Shown here: positions 7,877-16,943 of the stretch, in pieces
How positions within the stretch are numbered: position 1 is the first letter of the stretch
How the letters are laid out: each line of letters starts with the position of its first letter
From: Hyphomicrobiales bacterium
GTDB taxonomy: Bacteria; Pseudomonadota; Alphaproteobacteria; Rhizobiales; Rhizobiaceae
Assembly (NCBI GenBank): GCA_900473185.1
Contig: UCKU01000044.1
Location: 1-45,827, forward strand
Length of the DNA stretch: 45,827 nucleotides
Reading direction: 5' to 3'
Notes under the pieces: model-generated
What the model saw: only the letters and a program-made list of their open reading frames with translations
Told to the model about the DNA's origin: nothing
Databases searched by the model: none
Translations under genes and position numbers: made by a program

Positions 7877-8889
7877 CAGGACAAAGGCAATTCGGACCTA
7901 TTGCGACCGGCATTCTGATTCTTGCCCTCCTTCATTTCGCCCAGGCGATCTTCGTTCCGCTTGCATTCTCGCTGTTTCTCATCGCGTTGGTTTGTCCAAT
8001 CCAATCCACACTGCAGCGGTGGTTGCCGCAGCTGATAGCGCTGCTTCTTACCCTTATTCTGACGATGGCAATCATTGCCGCCATCAGTTCATCGGTCGCT
8101 TGGGGGTTCGGCAAACTCGGTCAATGGCTTTTCGCCAATGCGAGCCGTTTCCAGCTCATCTACACGAGCTGGACCGACTGGCTGGAAGGGCATGGCATAG
8201 CAATCGCCGGCGTGCTCGCCGACCGTTTCGATGTGCGGTGGCTGGTCGGCTTCACGCAAGGAATGGCCGGGCGAGTCAATAGTTTTGCCGGCTTTGCATT
8301 GCTGGTTCTTGTCTTCACCATGCTTGGTCTGCTCGAGGTTGACGATTTCAACGAAAGACTGAAGACCCCTGCTGCACAGCCTTATGGCGCGCGCATTCTC
8401 CTTGCAAACCGCGAGATTGGCATGAAATTGCGGCGCTTCATGATCGTGCGCACATTCGCCAGTTTGTTGACGGGTCTCGTCGTCTGGATGTTCGCGCTCG
8501 CGGCAGGGCTGGAACTTGCGGCCGCTTGGGGCGCGATCGCCTTTACGCTCAATTATATTCCGTTCTTGGGTCCGTTTGTCGCAACGGTATTGCCGACACT
8601 GTTTGCCATTGCCCAATTCGAGTCATGGCCGATGGCGGTCGGGGTCTTCGTGGGGCTTAACCTGATCCAATTTGTTATCGGGAGCTATCTTGAGCCGCTG
8701 CTGATTGGCACTTCTCTTTCGATTTCGCCGTTTGCGGTAATTTTCGCAGTGTTTTTCTGGAGCTTCATGTGGGGTGTTCCTGGCGCCTTCATCGGTGTGC
8801 CAATTCTCATTGCCTTCATTGTCTATTGCTCAGGCGAGAGATCCACGAGATGGATCGCGACACTCGCTTCGCGAGGGGCGTCGAGATGA
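7873..8889 (+). CDS. AI-2E family transporter (PerM/YdiK type)
   Basis: A 338-residue polytopic inner-membrane protein of the AI-2E/PerM family. It shows paired N-terminal helices (residues about 8-75), a periplasmic or amphipathic middle section, and C-terminal helices containing the family-typical LNYIPFLGPFVATVLP and GVPGAFIGVP motifs. Members have been linked to autoinducer-2 export or Na+/H+ exchange; the substrate here is unknown. AGGGAG (7861-7866) supports ATG 7873. The start overlaps the stop of the 35-residue ORF by ATGA. It converges with the RND pump gene, 22 nt between stops. Confidence 0.85.
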   Translation: MTGQRQFGPIATGILILALLHFAQAIFVPLAFSLFLIALVCPIQSTLQRWLPQLIALLLTLILTMAIIAAISSSVAWGFGKLGQWLFANASRFQLIYTSWTDWLEGHGIAIAGVLADRFDVRWLVGFTQGMAGRVNSFAGFALLVLVFTMLGLLEVDDFNERLKTPAAQPYGARILLANREIGMKLRRFMIVRTFASLLTGLVVWMFALAAGLELAAAWGAIAFTLNYIPFLGPFVATVLPTLFAIAQFESWPMAVGVFVGLNLIQFVIGSYLEPLLIGTSLSISPFAVIFAVFFWSFMWGVPGAFIGVPILIAFIVYCSGERSTRWIATLASRGASR

Positions 8890-8914
8890 CCAGCCCGTGA
8901 ATCTGGGCCGGTCA
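8887..8914. terminator. Bidirectional hairpin spanning convergent stop codons
   Basis: Arms TGACCAGCCC (8887-8896) and GGGCCGGTCA (8905-8914) pair at 9 of 10 positions around an 8-nt loop and contain both stop codons. It lacks a clear T-run on either side, so termination activity is uncertain. Confidence 0.4.
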
Positions 8915-11900
8915 GCGTGACGACTGTCGCTGTTCCGCCCTCTCTGCTTCCCGAGCACCGTCGAGCGGGCGGGTGAACCGGCCGGAAAACCATTCTGCAA
9001 ATCGTTCCACAACGACAAACAATCCCGGGATCAACAATATTCCCACGGTCGTTGCCGCCAACATGCCTCCGAGGATGGTGACGCCAAGTGCTTGGCGGGC
9101 GTTGGCACCGGCGCCCGTTGCGATCACCAGCGGGATCATCCCCAAGATAAACGAAACGGCAGTCATCATCACCGCCCTAAAACGCTGAGCCGCCGCGGAA
9201 ACCGCTGAATCAACGATCGAGAGCCCGCGCTCCCGCTCAACTCGCGCAAATTCGACGATCAGGATGGCATTTTTCGAAGCGAGGCCAATTAGGAGAACGA
9301 TACCAATCTGGGCATATAGCGAGTTTTCCAGTCCTGATACCGCGAGTGCTGTAATTGCGCCTAAAGCGGCGAAGGAGAGCGAGAGGATGATGGAGACCGG
9401 CAGAGTCCAGCTTTCGTACTGGGCAACAAGAAACAGGAACGCAAAGATGAGCGCCAGCGCCAAAATCATAGGGGTCTGCGCCGCAGATTGCCGCTCCTGC
9501 AGGGACAGCCCTGACCATTCGTAGCCGTAACCTTCAGGCAGCACTTCTGCAGCCGCGCTCTCGAAAGCCGCCATCGCCCGAGCTGAACTGGTTCCCACAG
9601 CCGGAATTCCGTTTATAGGAGCGGCGGGAAAAAGATTATACCGCGACAGCGAAAACGGTCCGAGGTCTGGTTGTAAGGTTATCAAAGTGCGCAGGGGTAC
9701 CATCGTGCCATCGCGGCTTCTGACATGCAGATTGAGAACATCATCCGGAATTGTTCTGAACTGGCTGTCCGCCTGCAGGTTGACCTTGAATGATCTGCCG
9801 TCATGGGTGAAATCGTTGACATATCGTCCGCCGAACTGGGCCCCAAGCGTTGAATAAATCTGGTCGACGCTCACGCCCAGGCTTTCGGCACGCACGCGAT
9901 TGACATTCACGAAAACCCGGGGGACATCCGCCGAGAAAGAACTGGATGCAACGGCAATCTCCGGTGTCTGGCCGGCTGCAGCTATCAGCGCCCGCGCCAC
10001 CTGACTGATGTCTTCCGGCGACTGACCCAAGCGTGCTTGCAGCCTGAAGTCTAATCCCCCCACCTGACCGATGCCGGGGATAGGTGGAGGAGCGAATACA
10101 GCGACGTTGGCCTGCGGAAGGGTCGAAAAGCGCGCATTGAGCGATGCCAACAAGGCTGTTGTCGACAGGTTTGGCGCGTCTCTTTTTTCCCAAGGATCCA
10201 GCATGACAATGGCGAAGCCGCCATTCGGCACAGAGCCGCCCTGCAAAAGGCTGAAACCGGATATCGTCACGACTTTCGCCACGCCCTCCGTTTCTCGCAA
10301 CGCCGCTTCAACCTGTTGCATCGTTTTTTCCGTGGTCGAAAGTGTGGATGCATTAGGCAGCTGAAGATCCACAAAGAGGAAGCCCTGATCCTCGTCTGGC
10401 AGGAATGACGACGGCACTTTCAGGAAAAGCAACATTGCCACAACGATCGTGGCAGCAAGGACGCCAAGAACAATGACGATACGCCGAGCGAGACCGCTGA
10501 CAACACGGGTATAGCCATTTCGCGTCTTTTCCAGCAGGGACTCGAATCTTGCCAGCGGCCCGCTGAGTTCTGCCGGCTTGCGGAGAAGGGTCGCGCAAAG
10601 GGCCGGGCTCAAGGTTAAACCGATAAAAGATGAAAAGACGAGCGATGCGGAGATTGTGATCGCAAACTGCCGGTAAAGCTGGCCGTTAATGCCTTGCAGA
10701 AATGCCGTCGGAACAAACACGCCCAGTAGCACCATCGTCGTGGAGATGATCGGGCCGGTGACCTGTAGCATGGCTCTTTCGCTGGCAGTTTTTGCGTCCA
10801 ATCCCTCATCTTTCATGAGCCGTTGCACATTTTCCACGACGAGGATGGCGTCATCAACAACAAGTCCCGTCGCCAGTATGAGCGCAAGCAGCGTGATGAG
10901 ATTGATTGAAAACCCCGCGACATAGAGAACGGCGAATGTGGCGATCAGCGATGCCGGAATGGCAAGCGCAGGAATGATGGTGGCGCGCCATTCGCCAAGA
11001 AACAAGAAGGTGACCGCCACCACAATTATGAAGGTGATCGCGAGTGTGATGATGATTTCGCGAATGGACGCGCGCACGAACTGCGTCGAGTCATAAACCG
11101 GCTCATAGGTCAGACCGTGCGGAAACTGTTGCGAGAGACTTTCAAGTTCCTTGGTCACCGCATCTGCCGTACCCAGCGCATTGGCGCGCGGCGCCTGATT
11201 TACGACGAGCATCGCACCAGGAGCTCCGTTCACTCTCACGCTGGATGCGTAGCTTTGCGCCCCGAGTTCGACCCGGCCGATATCGCGAATGCGAACGAGA
11301 GCACCTGCTTGGCCTGTCTTCACGATAATGTCGCCGAAGGCTTCGGTCTCCTCAAGTCGGCCTTGGGCGACCAGCGTGTACTGAACCTTCGCATTGTCTT
11401 GCGAAGGTGGACCGCCGACCTGGCCGATCGATGCCTGAATATTCTGGGCTTGAATTGCCGATGCGACATCATCCGGTGTTATCTCGAGCGCTGCCATGCG
11501 CACGGGATCCATCCAGATGCGCATACTATATTGGGATGATCCCATGACCGACGCTTCGCCGACACCCGGCACGCGCGATAGGGCGTCTGTGACATTCATG
11601 GAGAGGTAATTGGCAATGTCGAGTTCGCTGAGCGTGTGATCCGGGGAATAGAAACCGAAGGCCACCAGGAAATCAGGAGAGCGGGCCCGCACGGTGATCC
11701 CCTGCTGGGAGACCGCGGCCGGCAACTGTGCGGTTGCAAGTTGAGCGCGATTCTGGACGTTGATCTGGGCGAGGTTGGGATCGGTGCCGACGGCGAAGGT
11801 CACCGTTAGCGTATAGGTACCGGCATCGGAGCTGTTTGACGACATATATATCATGTCATCGACGCCATTTATCGCCGTTTCCAGCGGGTCCCCGACCACC

Positions 11901-12079
11901 TCTGCGATAACCTCGGCATTGGCGCCGGGATAGAAAGCCGAAACCGTGATGCTTGGCGGCGTTATGTTGGGATATTGGGCAATGGGAAGCCCGAAAATTG
12001 ATAGGCCGCCGGCAAGGCACAAGATAATGGCGACGACAATTGCGAACCGTGGACGGGAGATGAAGAAACCCGAAATCAT
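8912..12079 (-). CDS. RND multidrug efflux permease (HAE1 family), pump 1
   Basis: Inner-membrane proton/drug antiporter of a tripartite efflux system, 1055 residues as expected for the hydrophobe/amphiphile efflux-1 family. Visible hallmarks are the N-terminal helix after SRPRFA, the TM4 proton-relay pair in GLVVDDAILVVENVQR, and the C-terminal ASKNAILIVEFA helix with the conserved Lys. The frame extends upstream, but ATG 12079 is chosen: it overlaps the adaptor gene's stop as ATGA and begins MISGFFISRP like other members. Cotranscribed with the adaptor at 12076-13221. No outer-membrane factor gene is adjacent, so it presumably uses a shared TolC-type channel. Substrates cannot be told from sequence. 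Confidence 0.93.
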   Translation of the reverse strand: MISGFFISRPRFAIVVAIILCLAGGLSIFGLPIAQYPNITPPSITVSAFYPGANAEVIAEVVGDPLETAINGVDDMIYMSSNSSDAGTYTLTVTFAVGTDPNLAQINVQNRAQLATAQLPAAVSQQGITVRARSPDFLVAFGFYSPDHTLSELDIANYLSMNVTDALSRVPGVGEASVMGSSQYSMRIWMDPVRMAALEITPDDVASAIQAQNIQASIGQVGGPPSQDNAKVQYTLVAQGRLEETEAFGDIIVKTGQAGALVRIRDIGRVELGAQSYASSVRVNGAPGAMLVVNQAPRANALGTADAVTKELESLSQQFPHGLTYEPVYDSTQFVRASIREIIITLAITFIIVVAVTFLFLGEWRATIIPALAIPASLIATFAVLYVAGFSINLITLLALILATGLVVDDAILVVENVQRLMKDEGLDAKTASERAMLQVTGPIISTTMVLLGVFVPTAFLQGINGQLYRQFAITISASLVFSSFIGLTLSPALCATLLRKPAELSGPLARFESLLEKTRNGYTRVVSGLARRIVIVLGVLAATIVVAMLLFLKVPSSFLPDEDQGFLFVDLQLPNASTLSTTEKTMQQVEAALRETEGVAKVVTISGFSLLQGGSVPNGGFAIVMLDPWEKRDAPNLSTTALLASLNARFSTLPQANVAVFAPPPIPGIGQVGGLDFRLQARLGQSPEDISQVARALIAAAGQTPEIAVASSSFSADVPRVFVNVNRVRAESLGVSVDQIYSTLGAQFGGRYVNDFTHDGRSFKVNLQADSQFRTIPDDVLNLHVRSRDGTMVPLRTLITLQPDLGPFSLSRYNLFPAAPINGIPAVGTSSARAMAAFESAAAEVLPEGYGYEWSGLSLQERQSAAQTPMILALALIFAFLFLVAQYESWTLPVSIILSLSFAALGAITALAVSGLENSLYAQIGIVLLIGLASKNAILIVEFARVERERGLSIVDSAVSAAAQRFRAVMMTAVSFILGMIPLVIATGAGANARQALGVTILGGMLAATTVGILLIPGLFVVVERFAEWFSGRFTRPLDGAREAERAEQRQSSR

Positions 12080-13221
12080 GGCTGCTTCCCAGCATCTTGC
12101 TCGACGGGCTGGACAGCGATGCCATCGGAGAGCCGTTGCGTCCCTTGCACAACGATCTTTTCTCCCGATTTCACACCCTGTCGGACAGCCCACAGATCAC
12201 CGACCTTCGCCCCGGTGTCGATACGGCGTTGCCGAACAATATTGTTCTCGCCCATCACGTATAAGAAGCGACCGTCGCGGTCCTGCAGGACGGCGGTTTG
12301 GGGCACGGATGGCCCCGTGGCCTGCTGGGCGCTACCGACAATGAGCTTGACGAACTGGCCAGGCATCAACAGTCTCTCGGGATTTGGGAATATCGTCCCG
12401 ACGGTGGCTGTTCCTGTTCTTGAATCGACTTCTGGCGATAGGAACTCCAGAACACCATCCTGATTGTAAACGCTGCCGTTCGGTAACCTCAGGCTCAATT
12501 TCATGGCCTCGGTTGTCGATTTCATCTCCGCCGCATCTCTTTGGCGAAAGGTTGTGATGTCTCCTTCGGTGACAGAAAAGGCAACGCGCACCGGATCGAC
12601 CTGCACCAATCGGACAAGCGCTCCGACATCCGGACCAACGAAATTGCCCCTGGTAAAAAGCGGCTGACCGATGCGCCCCGAGATCGGCGCTGTTATGCGC
12701 GTGTAGGAAAGATCGAGTTCAGCCTTCGTGAGGCCCGCCTGAGTTGCGGCAAGGTCGGCGGTCGCAATCTCAAAGGCTGTCTGGGACTCTTCATAGGCGG
12801 CGCGGGCCACGGTGCTGCGTCGGACAAGTTCCGCATTCCTGTTTCGATTATCAGTGGCCTGCCGAAGGGTTGCCTCGGCACGTGCGACCTGCGCCTTGGC
12901 AGTGGCGACGGCAGCTTCATAAAGCGCAGGCTCAATGACAAACAGAATATCGCCCTCTTTTACGGCTGCGCCTGGACTGAATGCGACTTCCTCAATGAAA
13001 CCCGAAACGCGAGCGCGAACGTCCACCGCCTCCAGAGCCTCTACGCGGCCGATATTCTCACTCGGAGATTCAACCGGTCCATCGACAACCGATTGCACCA
13101 CGACAGTGGGGGGCGGCCGGCCCACAGGAGGGGTGTCCTGCGCTGAAATACGGACCGGCAATGCTGAAAAAAAGACGAGCCAAGGAGAGATGGCAAGGAT
13201 AGTCCAGGAGATATTTTTCAT
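12076..13221 (-). CDS. RND efflux periplasmic adaptor (MFP), pump 1
   Basis: Membrane-fusion protein linking the RND permease to an outer-membrane channel, 381 residues. It has an N-terminal signal or anchor segment (ISWTILAISPWLVFFSALPV), a lipoyl-like half motif (VEEVAFSPGAAVKEGDILF is close to the usual pattern), a coiled-coil hairpin near residues 90-150, the second half motif with YTRITAPISGRIG, and a beta-barrel with PGQFVKL. ATG 13221 is preferred over an upstream in-frame start because GGAG lies just before it. Unlike the second pump's adaptor it has no lipobox. It ends with ATGA overlap into the permease gene and is divergent from the AraC-type gene at 13711. Confidence 0.92.
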   Translation of the reverse strand: MKNISWTILAISPWLVFFSALPVRISAQDTPPVGRPPPTVVVQSVVDGPVESPSENIGRVEALEAVDVRARVSGFIEEVAFSPGAAVKEGDILFVIEPALYEAAVATAKAQVARAEATLRQATDNRNRNAELVRRSTVARAAYEESQTAFEIATADLAATQAGLTKAELDLSYTRITAPISGRIGQPLFTRGNFVGPDVGALVRLVQVDPVRVAFSVTEGDITTFRQRDAAEMKSTTEAMKLSLRLPNGSVYNQDGVLEFLSPEVDSRTGTATVGTIFPNPERLLMPGQFVKLIVGSAQQATGPSVPQTAVLQDRDGRFLYVMGENNIVRQRRIDTGAKVGDLWAVRQGVKSGEKIVVQGTQRLSDGIAVQPVEQDAGKQP

Positions 13222-13710
13222 CTGGATCTCCAAGGCGATAGCATCGTCGCACGAAGAAAATATATATTGCAGATCACTGTGCGAACAAGAAATTCCCCAC
13301 CACTCCACATAGAAATGGACTGATTGCCAAGATTTGGGACGTAGAGCGAATAGAGATCAGTTTGACCTGTTGCGCACGCCCGACAGATGTATCGGCCATC
13401 TGCTGACGTACAGGGGTGGGCCAGGCTATTCCGAGTACCACCCAGAAGTGGCATGCGCGTGTTCGTATGCTGTTAACCACGTCGGCGCTGCAGTTGTGCC
13501 GGGCGCTCCCCGTGTAGTTTTGGATGTAAGCAACATCTAAACAATCCGGATTAATTGTGTTATGCACCATTGCTACGCAGGGGTGAGTATCTGGCCGTCG
13601 GGGGGAGTGATGCAGCATCTTCGGAAAAGCGTGATTTGCCTGATTCCGGTAGACGTAGCCGCGGTAGGCGACCGGTTGCGTGCTCTCCTAGTTATCGGGA
13701 GTGTGAAGCT
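13222..13710. other. Divergent intergenic region, RND pump 1 / AraC regulator
   Basis: This 489-nt stretch separates the pump operon from the AraC-type gene and probably contains both promoters. An AT-rich patch (AAAATATATATTGCA, about 13258-13272) lies 40 nt upstream of the adaptor start and could be a promoter core. The AraC-family frame remains open back to GTG 13555, so part of the region could be coding if that start is used. I see no convincing operator repeat. Confidence 0.4.
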
Positions 13711-14856
13711 ATGAGAGCCGAAGGCGCGATTGGACGAGATATATTGGCCAACGGCACAATCTCAGATGCAAAGCCCGCGGCGCCGAAGCAAACACCAGTT
13801 GAGCCCGAACAGGGAGCACGTGGCGCCAAGCACCTGCCCACTTATGAGCTCACGACACACGATCTTCCCCCAGGATACCAGTTTGAAGCTTGGCGAAAGA
13901 ACTTTGCACCCATGCTCGAGTTCGACGAACCTGACGACGTGACAGTCGGTTTTGGCGGCAAGCAAGTGACCTGGGATCTCGGTTGCCTTGCCTTCTCTCG
14001 CATCGAGACCGACGCATTGGGATTCGTCAGCCTGCCCGGACATACACGACGGGATCCACTGGATCACTGGACGCTGACGACGTTACTTTACGGGTGCGTG
14101 AATACTATCGCACCAGCCAGGACGTTTGAAGGCAGTGCGGGTGTGGTTCAGGTCCATACTCTCGGCCGACCCTTCGAAGGGAATATCACCAACAGCGAAA
14201 TGCTGATGTTGTTCGTCCCACGTGATTTTTGCACCGAAGTAACGGGCGCCCTGAATGCCGCGGAATTCTCCAATCTCAGCACCGGAATGGGTCGACTGTT
14301 CACGGACTACATGATTGGCCTTGCCAAGCGGCTGCCGGTGATTGATGAAGCTGAACTTCCAGCACTGGTGGCTGCCACGCGGGCAATGATACTCGCCTGT
14401 GCGTCGCCTTCTGCAGACCATATCGAAGAAGCGCGGGAGCCGATTGCGTCGGTGCTGATCGAAAGGGCGCATCGAATTATCCAGGCCAGATTATTCGATC
14501 CGAAGTTTGGAGCAGAGTCCCTGCGTCGGGAACTTGGCGTCTCACGCTCGCGGCTCTATCGCCTGTTCGAACCGTTCGGCGGCGTCATGCATTATATTCA
14601 GCATCGGCGTCTGCTAGATGCACATTCGGCACTGAGTGACCCGACCGACCAACGCCGTATCATCGAGATCGCTGAGCAACATTGTTTCAACGATGGGACG
14701 GAATTCAGCCGCGCTTTCCGGCGCGAATTTGGTTGTAGCCCCACCGACGTAAGGAGCGGGCAAAAGGCCGATCTGCCGTACAGGCCCGCGACCGATCTAA
14801 AGGCGTACGCGCCTGAAGAACGGTTTGGCGCACTGTTACGCCGGCTTCACGGCTGA
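13711..14856 (+). CDS. AraC-family transcriptional regulator
   Basis: A 381-residue DNA-binding regulator: a large N-terminal AraC-binding-domain-like region and a C-terminal double helix-turn-helix. The HTH region holds FGAESLRRELGVSRSRLYRLF, shown here in part, and FNDGTEFSRAFRREFGCSP, both classic AraC/XylS patterns. ATG 13711 is chosen because GGGAG (13697-13701) precedes it; the frame is open to GTG 13555, so a longer form of 433 residues cannot be excluded. Its divergent position next to the RND operon suggests local control of the efflux pump; the ligand is unknown. Confidence 0.85.
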   Translation: MRAEGAIGRDILANGTISDAKPAAPKQTPVEPEQGARGAKHLPTYELTTHDLPPGYQFEAWRKNFAPMLEFDEPDDVTVGFGGKQVTWDLGCLAFSRIETDALGFVSLPGHTRRDPLDHWTLTTLLYGCVNTIAPARTFEGSAGVVQVHTLGRPFEGNITNSEMLMLFVPRDFCTEVTGALNAAEFSNLSTGMGRLFTDYMIGLAKRLPVIDEAELPALVAATRAMILACASPSADHIEEAREPIASVLIERAHRIIQARLFDPKFGAESLRRELGVSRSRLYRLFEPFGGVMHYIQHRRLLDAHSALSDPTDQRRIIEIAEQHCFNDGTEFSRAFRREFGCSPTDVRSGQKADLPYRPATDLKAYAPEERFGALLRRLHG

Positions 14857-15184
14857 GGCGGACCGACGATCGCTTTGACGAGACAGGAGCGGGACCGCAT
14901 CCGGTCTGGGAGCGCTGAAACCAGCGATCTGATCTAGCTTCGGCAGGACATGGGTGGTGGAGACAGGTGCAGGTGTTGTCTTCATCCCTGTGCGGTGGTA
15001 GGATTCAGTAGTAACGTTGCAGCTTTGGCGCGCGCTCTGTATGTTTCGTCTGTGATTTGCTTCTGATTAGCAGAGAATCTCTGGCACATGAGGAACATAC
15101 TCAGAAGCTTGTTTTCGACCGCCGCCACTCAACGGTGCCTCCGCCTGTTTGTCTTAAACGTGAACGGATATACTGGAGGAAAAA
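14857..15184. other. Intergenic region after the AraC-type gene
   Basis: 328 nt without a credible gene. Two small tandem hairpins are present, GACCG-CATC-CGGTC (14893-14906) and CGCTG-AAAC-CAGCG (14913-14926), possibly a weak transcript end. The promoter of the lipoprotein gene at 15185 must lie in the right part, but no clear -35/-10 pair is visible. Confidence 0.4.
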
Positions 15185-15427
15185 ATGACCAGGTGCACGA
15201 TAGGTCTTACTCTCTTAGGTTGCCTTGCCTTGTCTGGCTGCCAATCTGCTTCGACGTCCCAAGCAGGACGCAGTAACGAGTTCGGCTGCATCGCCGGTAC
15301 GGTCGGCGGCGCGGTCGTCGGCGGATTGCTTGGTGCGACCATTGGCGCGGGGACCGGGCAGCTCTGGGCTGTTGGCGGCGGCGCCACGCTGGGCGCTGCG
15401 GGCGGCAGTGCCTTGACATGTCATTGA
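15185..15427 (+). CDS. Glycine-zipper lipoprotein
   Basis: An 80-residue predicted lipoprotein. The signal sequence ends in the lipobox LSGC, making Cys19 the probable lipidated residue. The mature part is dominated by Gly/Ala repeats (GTVGGAVVGGLLGATIGAG), the glycine-zipper pattern of small outer-membrane or envelope lipoproteins such as the SlyB/OsmB group. GGAGG at 15175-15179 precedes ATG 15185. The EF-hand gene starts 17 nt after the stop, so the pair is likely cotranscribed. The specific function is unknown. Confidence 0.75.
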   Translation: MTRCTIGLTLLGCLALSGCQSASTSQAGRSNEFGCIAGTVGGAVVGGLLGATIGAGTGQLWAVGGGATLGAAGGSALTCH

Positions 15428-15444
15428 CGCGAAAGGTCGGAATT

Positions 15445-15798
15445 ATGAAAAGAGTAGTCCTGTTGACAGGATTCGTTTTTTTTACCGCCATTGCGGCCGC
15501 CGCGCAGAATCGACCTGTAGCTATGAACCAGGGCCAAATGGACCGGCTCGATCGTGACAAGAATGGAGCGGTCGACCGATCCGAATATCAAGCCTTCATG
15601 ACGTCGGCCTTCACGAGCCTTGACAAGAACAAGGATGGCAGCCTGACCTCCGACGAAGTTGCCGGAGTTTTGACCGTCCAGCAATTCTCCGCCACCGATG
15701 CTAACGGTGACGGCAAGGTCAGCCAGAGCGAGTTCCTGAACAGGGTGATGGCGGACTTCAAGGCCGCCGACCGCGGCGGCGACGGGAGCCTGCAGTAA
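15445..15798 (+). CDS. Exported EF-hand calcium-binding protein
   Basis: A 117-residue protein with a signal peptide (residues 1-20, ending AAAA) and EF-hand loops DRDKNGAVDRSE (36-47), DKNKDGSLTSDE (60-71) and DANGDGKVSQSE (85-96). A fourth loop begins at residue 109 (DRGGDGSLQ) but the protein stops at loop position 9, before the ligand Glu at position 12. An in-frame ATG at 15418 overlaps the preceding gene; ATG 15445 is preferred since it starts a proper signal peptide (MKRVVLLTG) and has GAAAGG upstream. Probably periplasmic; the role is unknown, with calcium sensing or buffering inferred from the loops. Confidence 0.78.
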   Translation: MKRVVLLTGFVFFTAIAAAAQNRPVAMNQGQMDRLDRDKNGAVDRSEYQAFMTSAFTSLDKNKDGSLTSDEVAGVLTVQQFSATDANGDGKVSQSEFLNRVMADFKAADRGGDGSLQ

Positions 15799-15891
15799 CG
15801 CACAAGCGACCCAAGCGCCAAGGCAAGCGTGTTTCCGGTCGCCTCTGCGCGGTAACGACGGCTAGGTGTGTGTGTGTCCGGCAGGCTTCAC

Positions 15892-16245
15892 TCAGGCGAC
15901 TCTCACATAGTTCATCATGCCGGTCTTGGGAGGTTCGAGGATATGACAATGGAACATCCAGTCACCCGGATTGTCGATGCCGGCGCGGTCGTTCAGGACC
16001 GGTATTGTTGCCTTATCTGCATAGTGCTGCGGCAGGCTCAGACGCTCGACATCCAGTGCCTTGAAGGAGTAGCCTGCAATTGATCGGGTGGGAGTAGTTC
16101 GAGGTGTTGATCAGAGCGAAGATTTAGGTCTTGCCGCGCGCCGGCGTGGTGATGGCGGCGGCAAGCCTTTTAGAATGTTCGATTTCCGACTAGGTAACGT
16201 CCTTGATCCTCCAGAAGGAACTCAGCAGATGAGCCGGGATTAAGC
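15892..16245 (-). pseudogene. Multicopper oxidase, decayed 3' fragment
   Basis: Conceptual translation of the minus strand gives a multicopper oxidase C-terminus: DWMFHCHILEPPKTGMMNY with the trinuclear/T1 copper motif HCH, ending at the stop 15892-15894. Upstream, in another frame, GKT-stop-IFALINTSNYSHPI resembles the region before the HPIHLHG copper motif. Lesions seen are an in-frame TAA at 16124-16126 (where Tyr is expected), TAG at 16190-16192 (probably Trp originally), and a frame change near 16075-16083 that destroys the HxH copper ligands. The upstream limit is approximate and no intact 5' part is visible. The gene is not functional as it stands. Confidence 0.7.
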
Positions 16246-16391
16246 AATCGGCGATGGGTAGCTACGCCAACCGAACTAGCTGCCCTTTTCGATCGGCTAT
16301 AGGGCTCAGACGCGTTTATGTTGTGTGATCAGCCAACGATCACTTACGTTGCCGGCATTGGTATTTGACGCTCGCCCAATCGGCGGAATCG

Positions 16392-16414
16392 TTGGTTGCG
16401 TGTGGCGCAACCAA
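16392..16414 (+). terminator. Stem-loop with T-rich tail
   Basis: Perfect 9-bp stem TTGGTTGCG (16392-16400) / CGCAACCAA (16406-16414), loop TGTGG, followed by TCTTTCTTT. It has the form of a rho-independent terminator reading rightward, but no obvious gene precedes it on the plus strand. Confidence 0.45.
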
Positions 16415-16562
16415 TCTTTCTTTCGATTTCTAGGCGTCTACAAACCTTTTTTGCGGGCGCGAAGACTTCATCTTCGATGGCCAGCGTAGCTCTTCGCTCC
16501 CAACGCGTTCCATAACCGCAAGGGTGAGATCAAGCGAACCGGACAAAACCGGAGATAAACAG

Positions 16563-16586
16563 GCCCGCTACAAAGCGGGCTCTTTT
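16563..16586 (+). terminator. Rho-independent terminator
   Basis: Stem GCCCGCT (16563-16569) / AGCGGGC (16574-16580) with loop ACAA, followed directly by TCTTTT. This is a classical terminator reading rightward. No protein gene ends just upstream, so it could end a non-coding transcript. Confidence 0.55.
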
Positions 16587-16943
16587 GTCGATAACGGGCC
16601 GAGGAATCTGACACCTCACGAGGGGCCTGCAAGCAGGCAAAGCCGACGCAACGGGGCAGTAAATCACCCAAATCCCGCAACGAAAATCTTCCCCACTTCC
16701 ATCTCTCCAAAATATCCCAACGCCAATGCCGCGGGGGCTTCGGTTTGTCGTAAGCATAGTGGGCTAATGCTTGTCCGAATATTCACGTCTACTATCGAAA
16801 TTTCGAATGTGCTAAAGTATTTTTACGTGGTGCTTTAAGTTTCCGCGTACAGGTTTCTATTGGTCTTTCCAGGCCTGCTGTCTCGTTCAGCCGGAGTATT
16901 TGTTTTCATGCCGTAAATCGATAAACTTTCCAGGAGGGGAACA

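Larger units (their letters stand above)
16246..16943. other. Gene-poor region with two terminator-like hairpins
   Basis: Almost 700 nt without a credible protein gene; open frames here are short and show no recognisable composition. Two stem-loops followed by T-rich tracts lie at 16392-16414 and 16563-16586. Together with the oxidase remnant to the left this looks like decaying or rearranged DNA. No tRNA, integrase or direct repeat that would mark an island edge was found. Confidence 0.45.

Noticed and set aside
15092..15118. EcfG general-stress promoter (GGAAC at 15092) before the lipoprotein gene
   Set aside because: No CGTT at the required 16-17 nt spacing.
16524..16838. A 104-codon open frame in the gene-poor region
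   Set aside because: It runs through the terminator at 16563-16586, has no ribosome binding site and no protein-like pattern.
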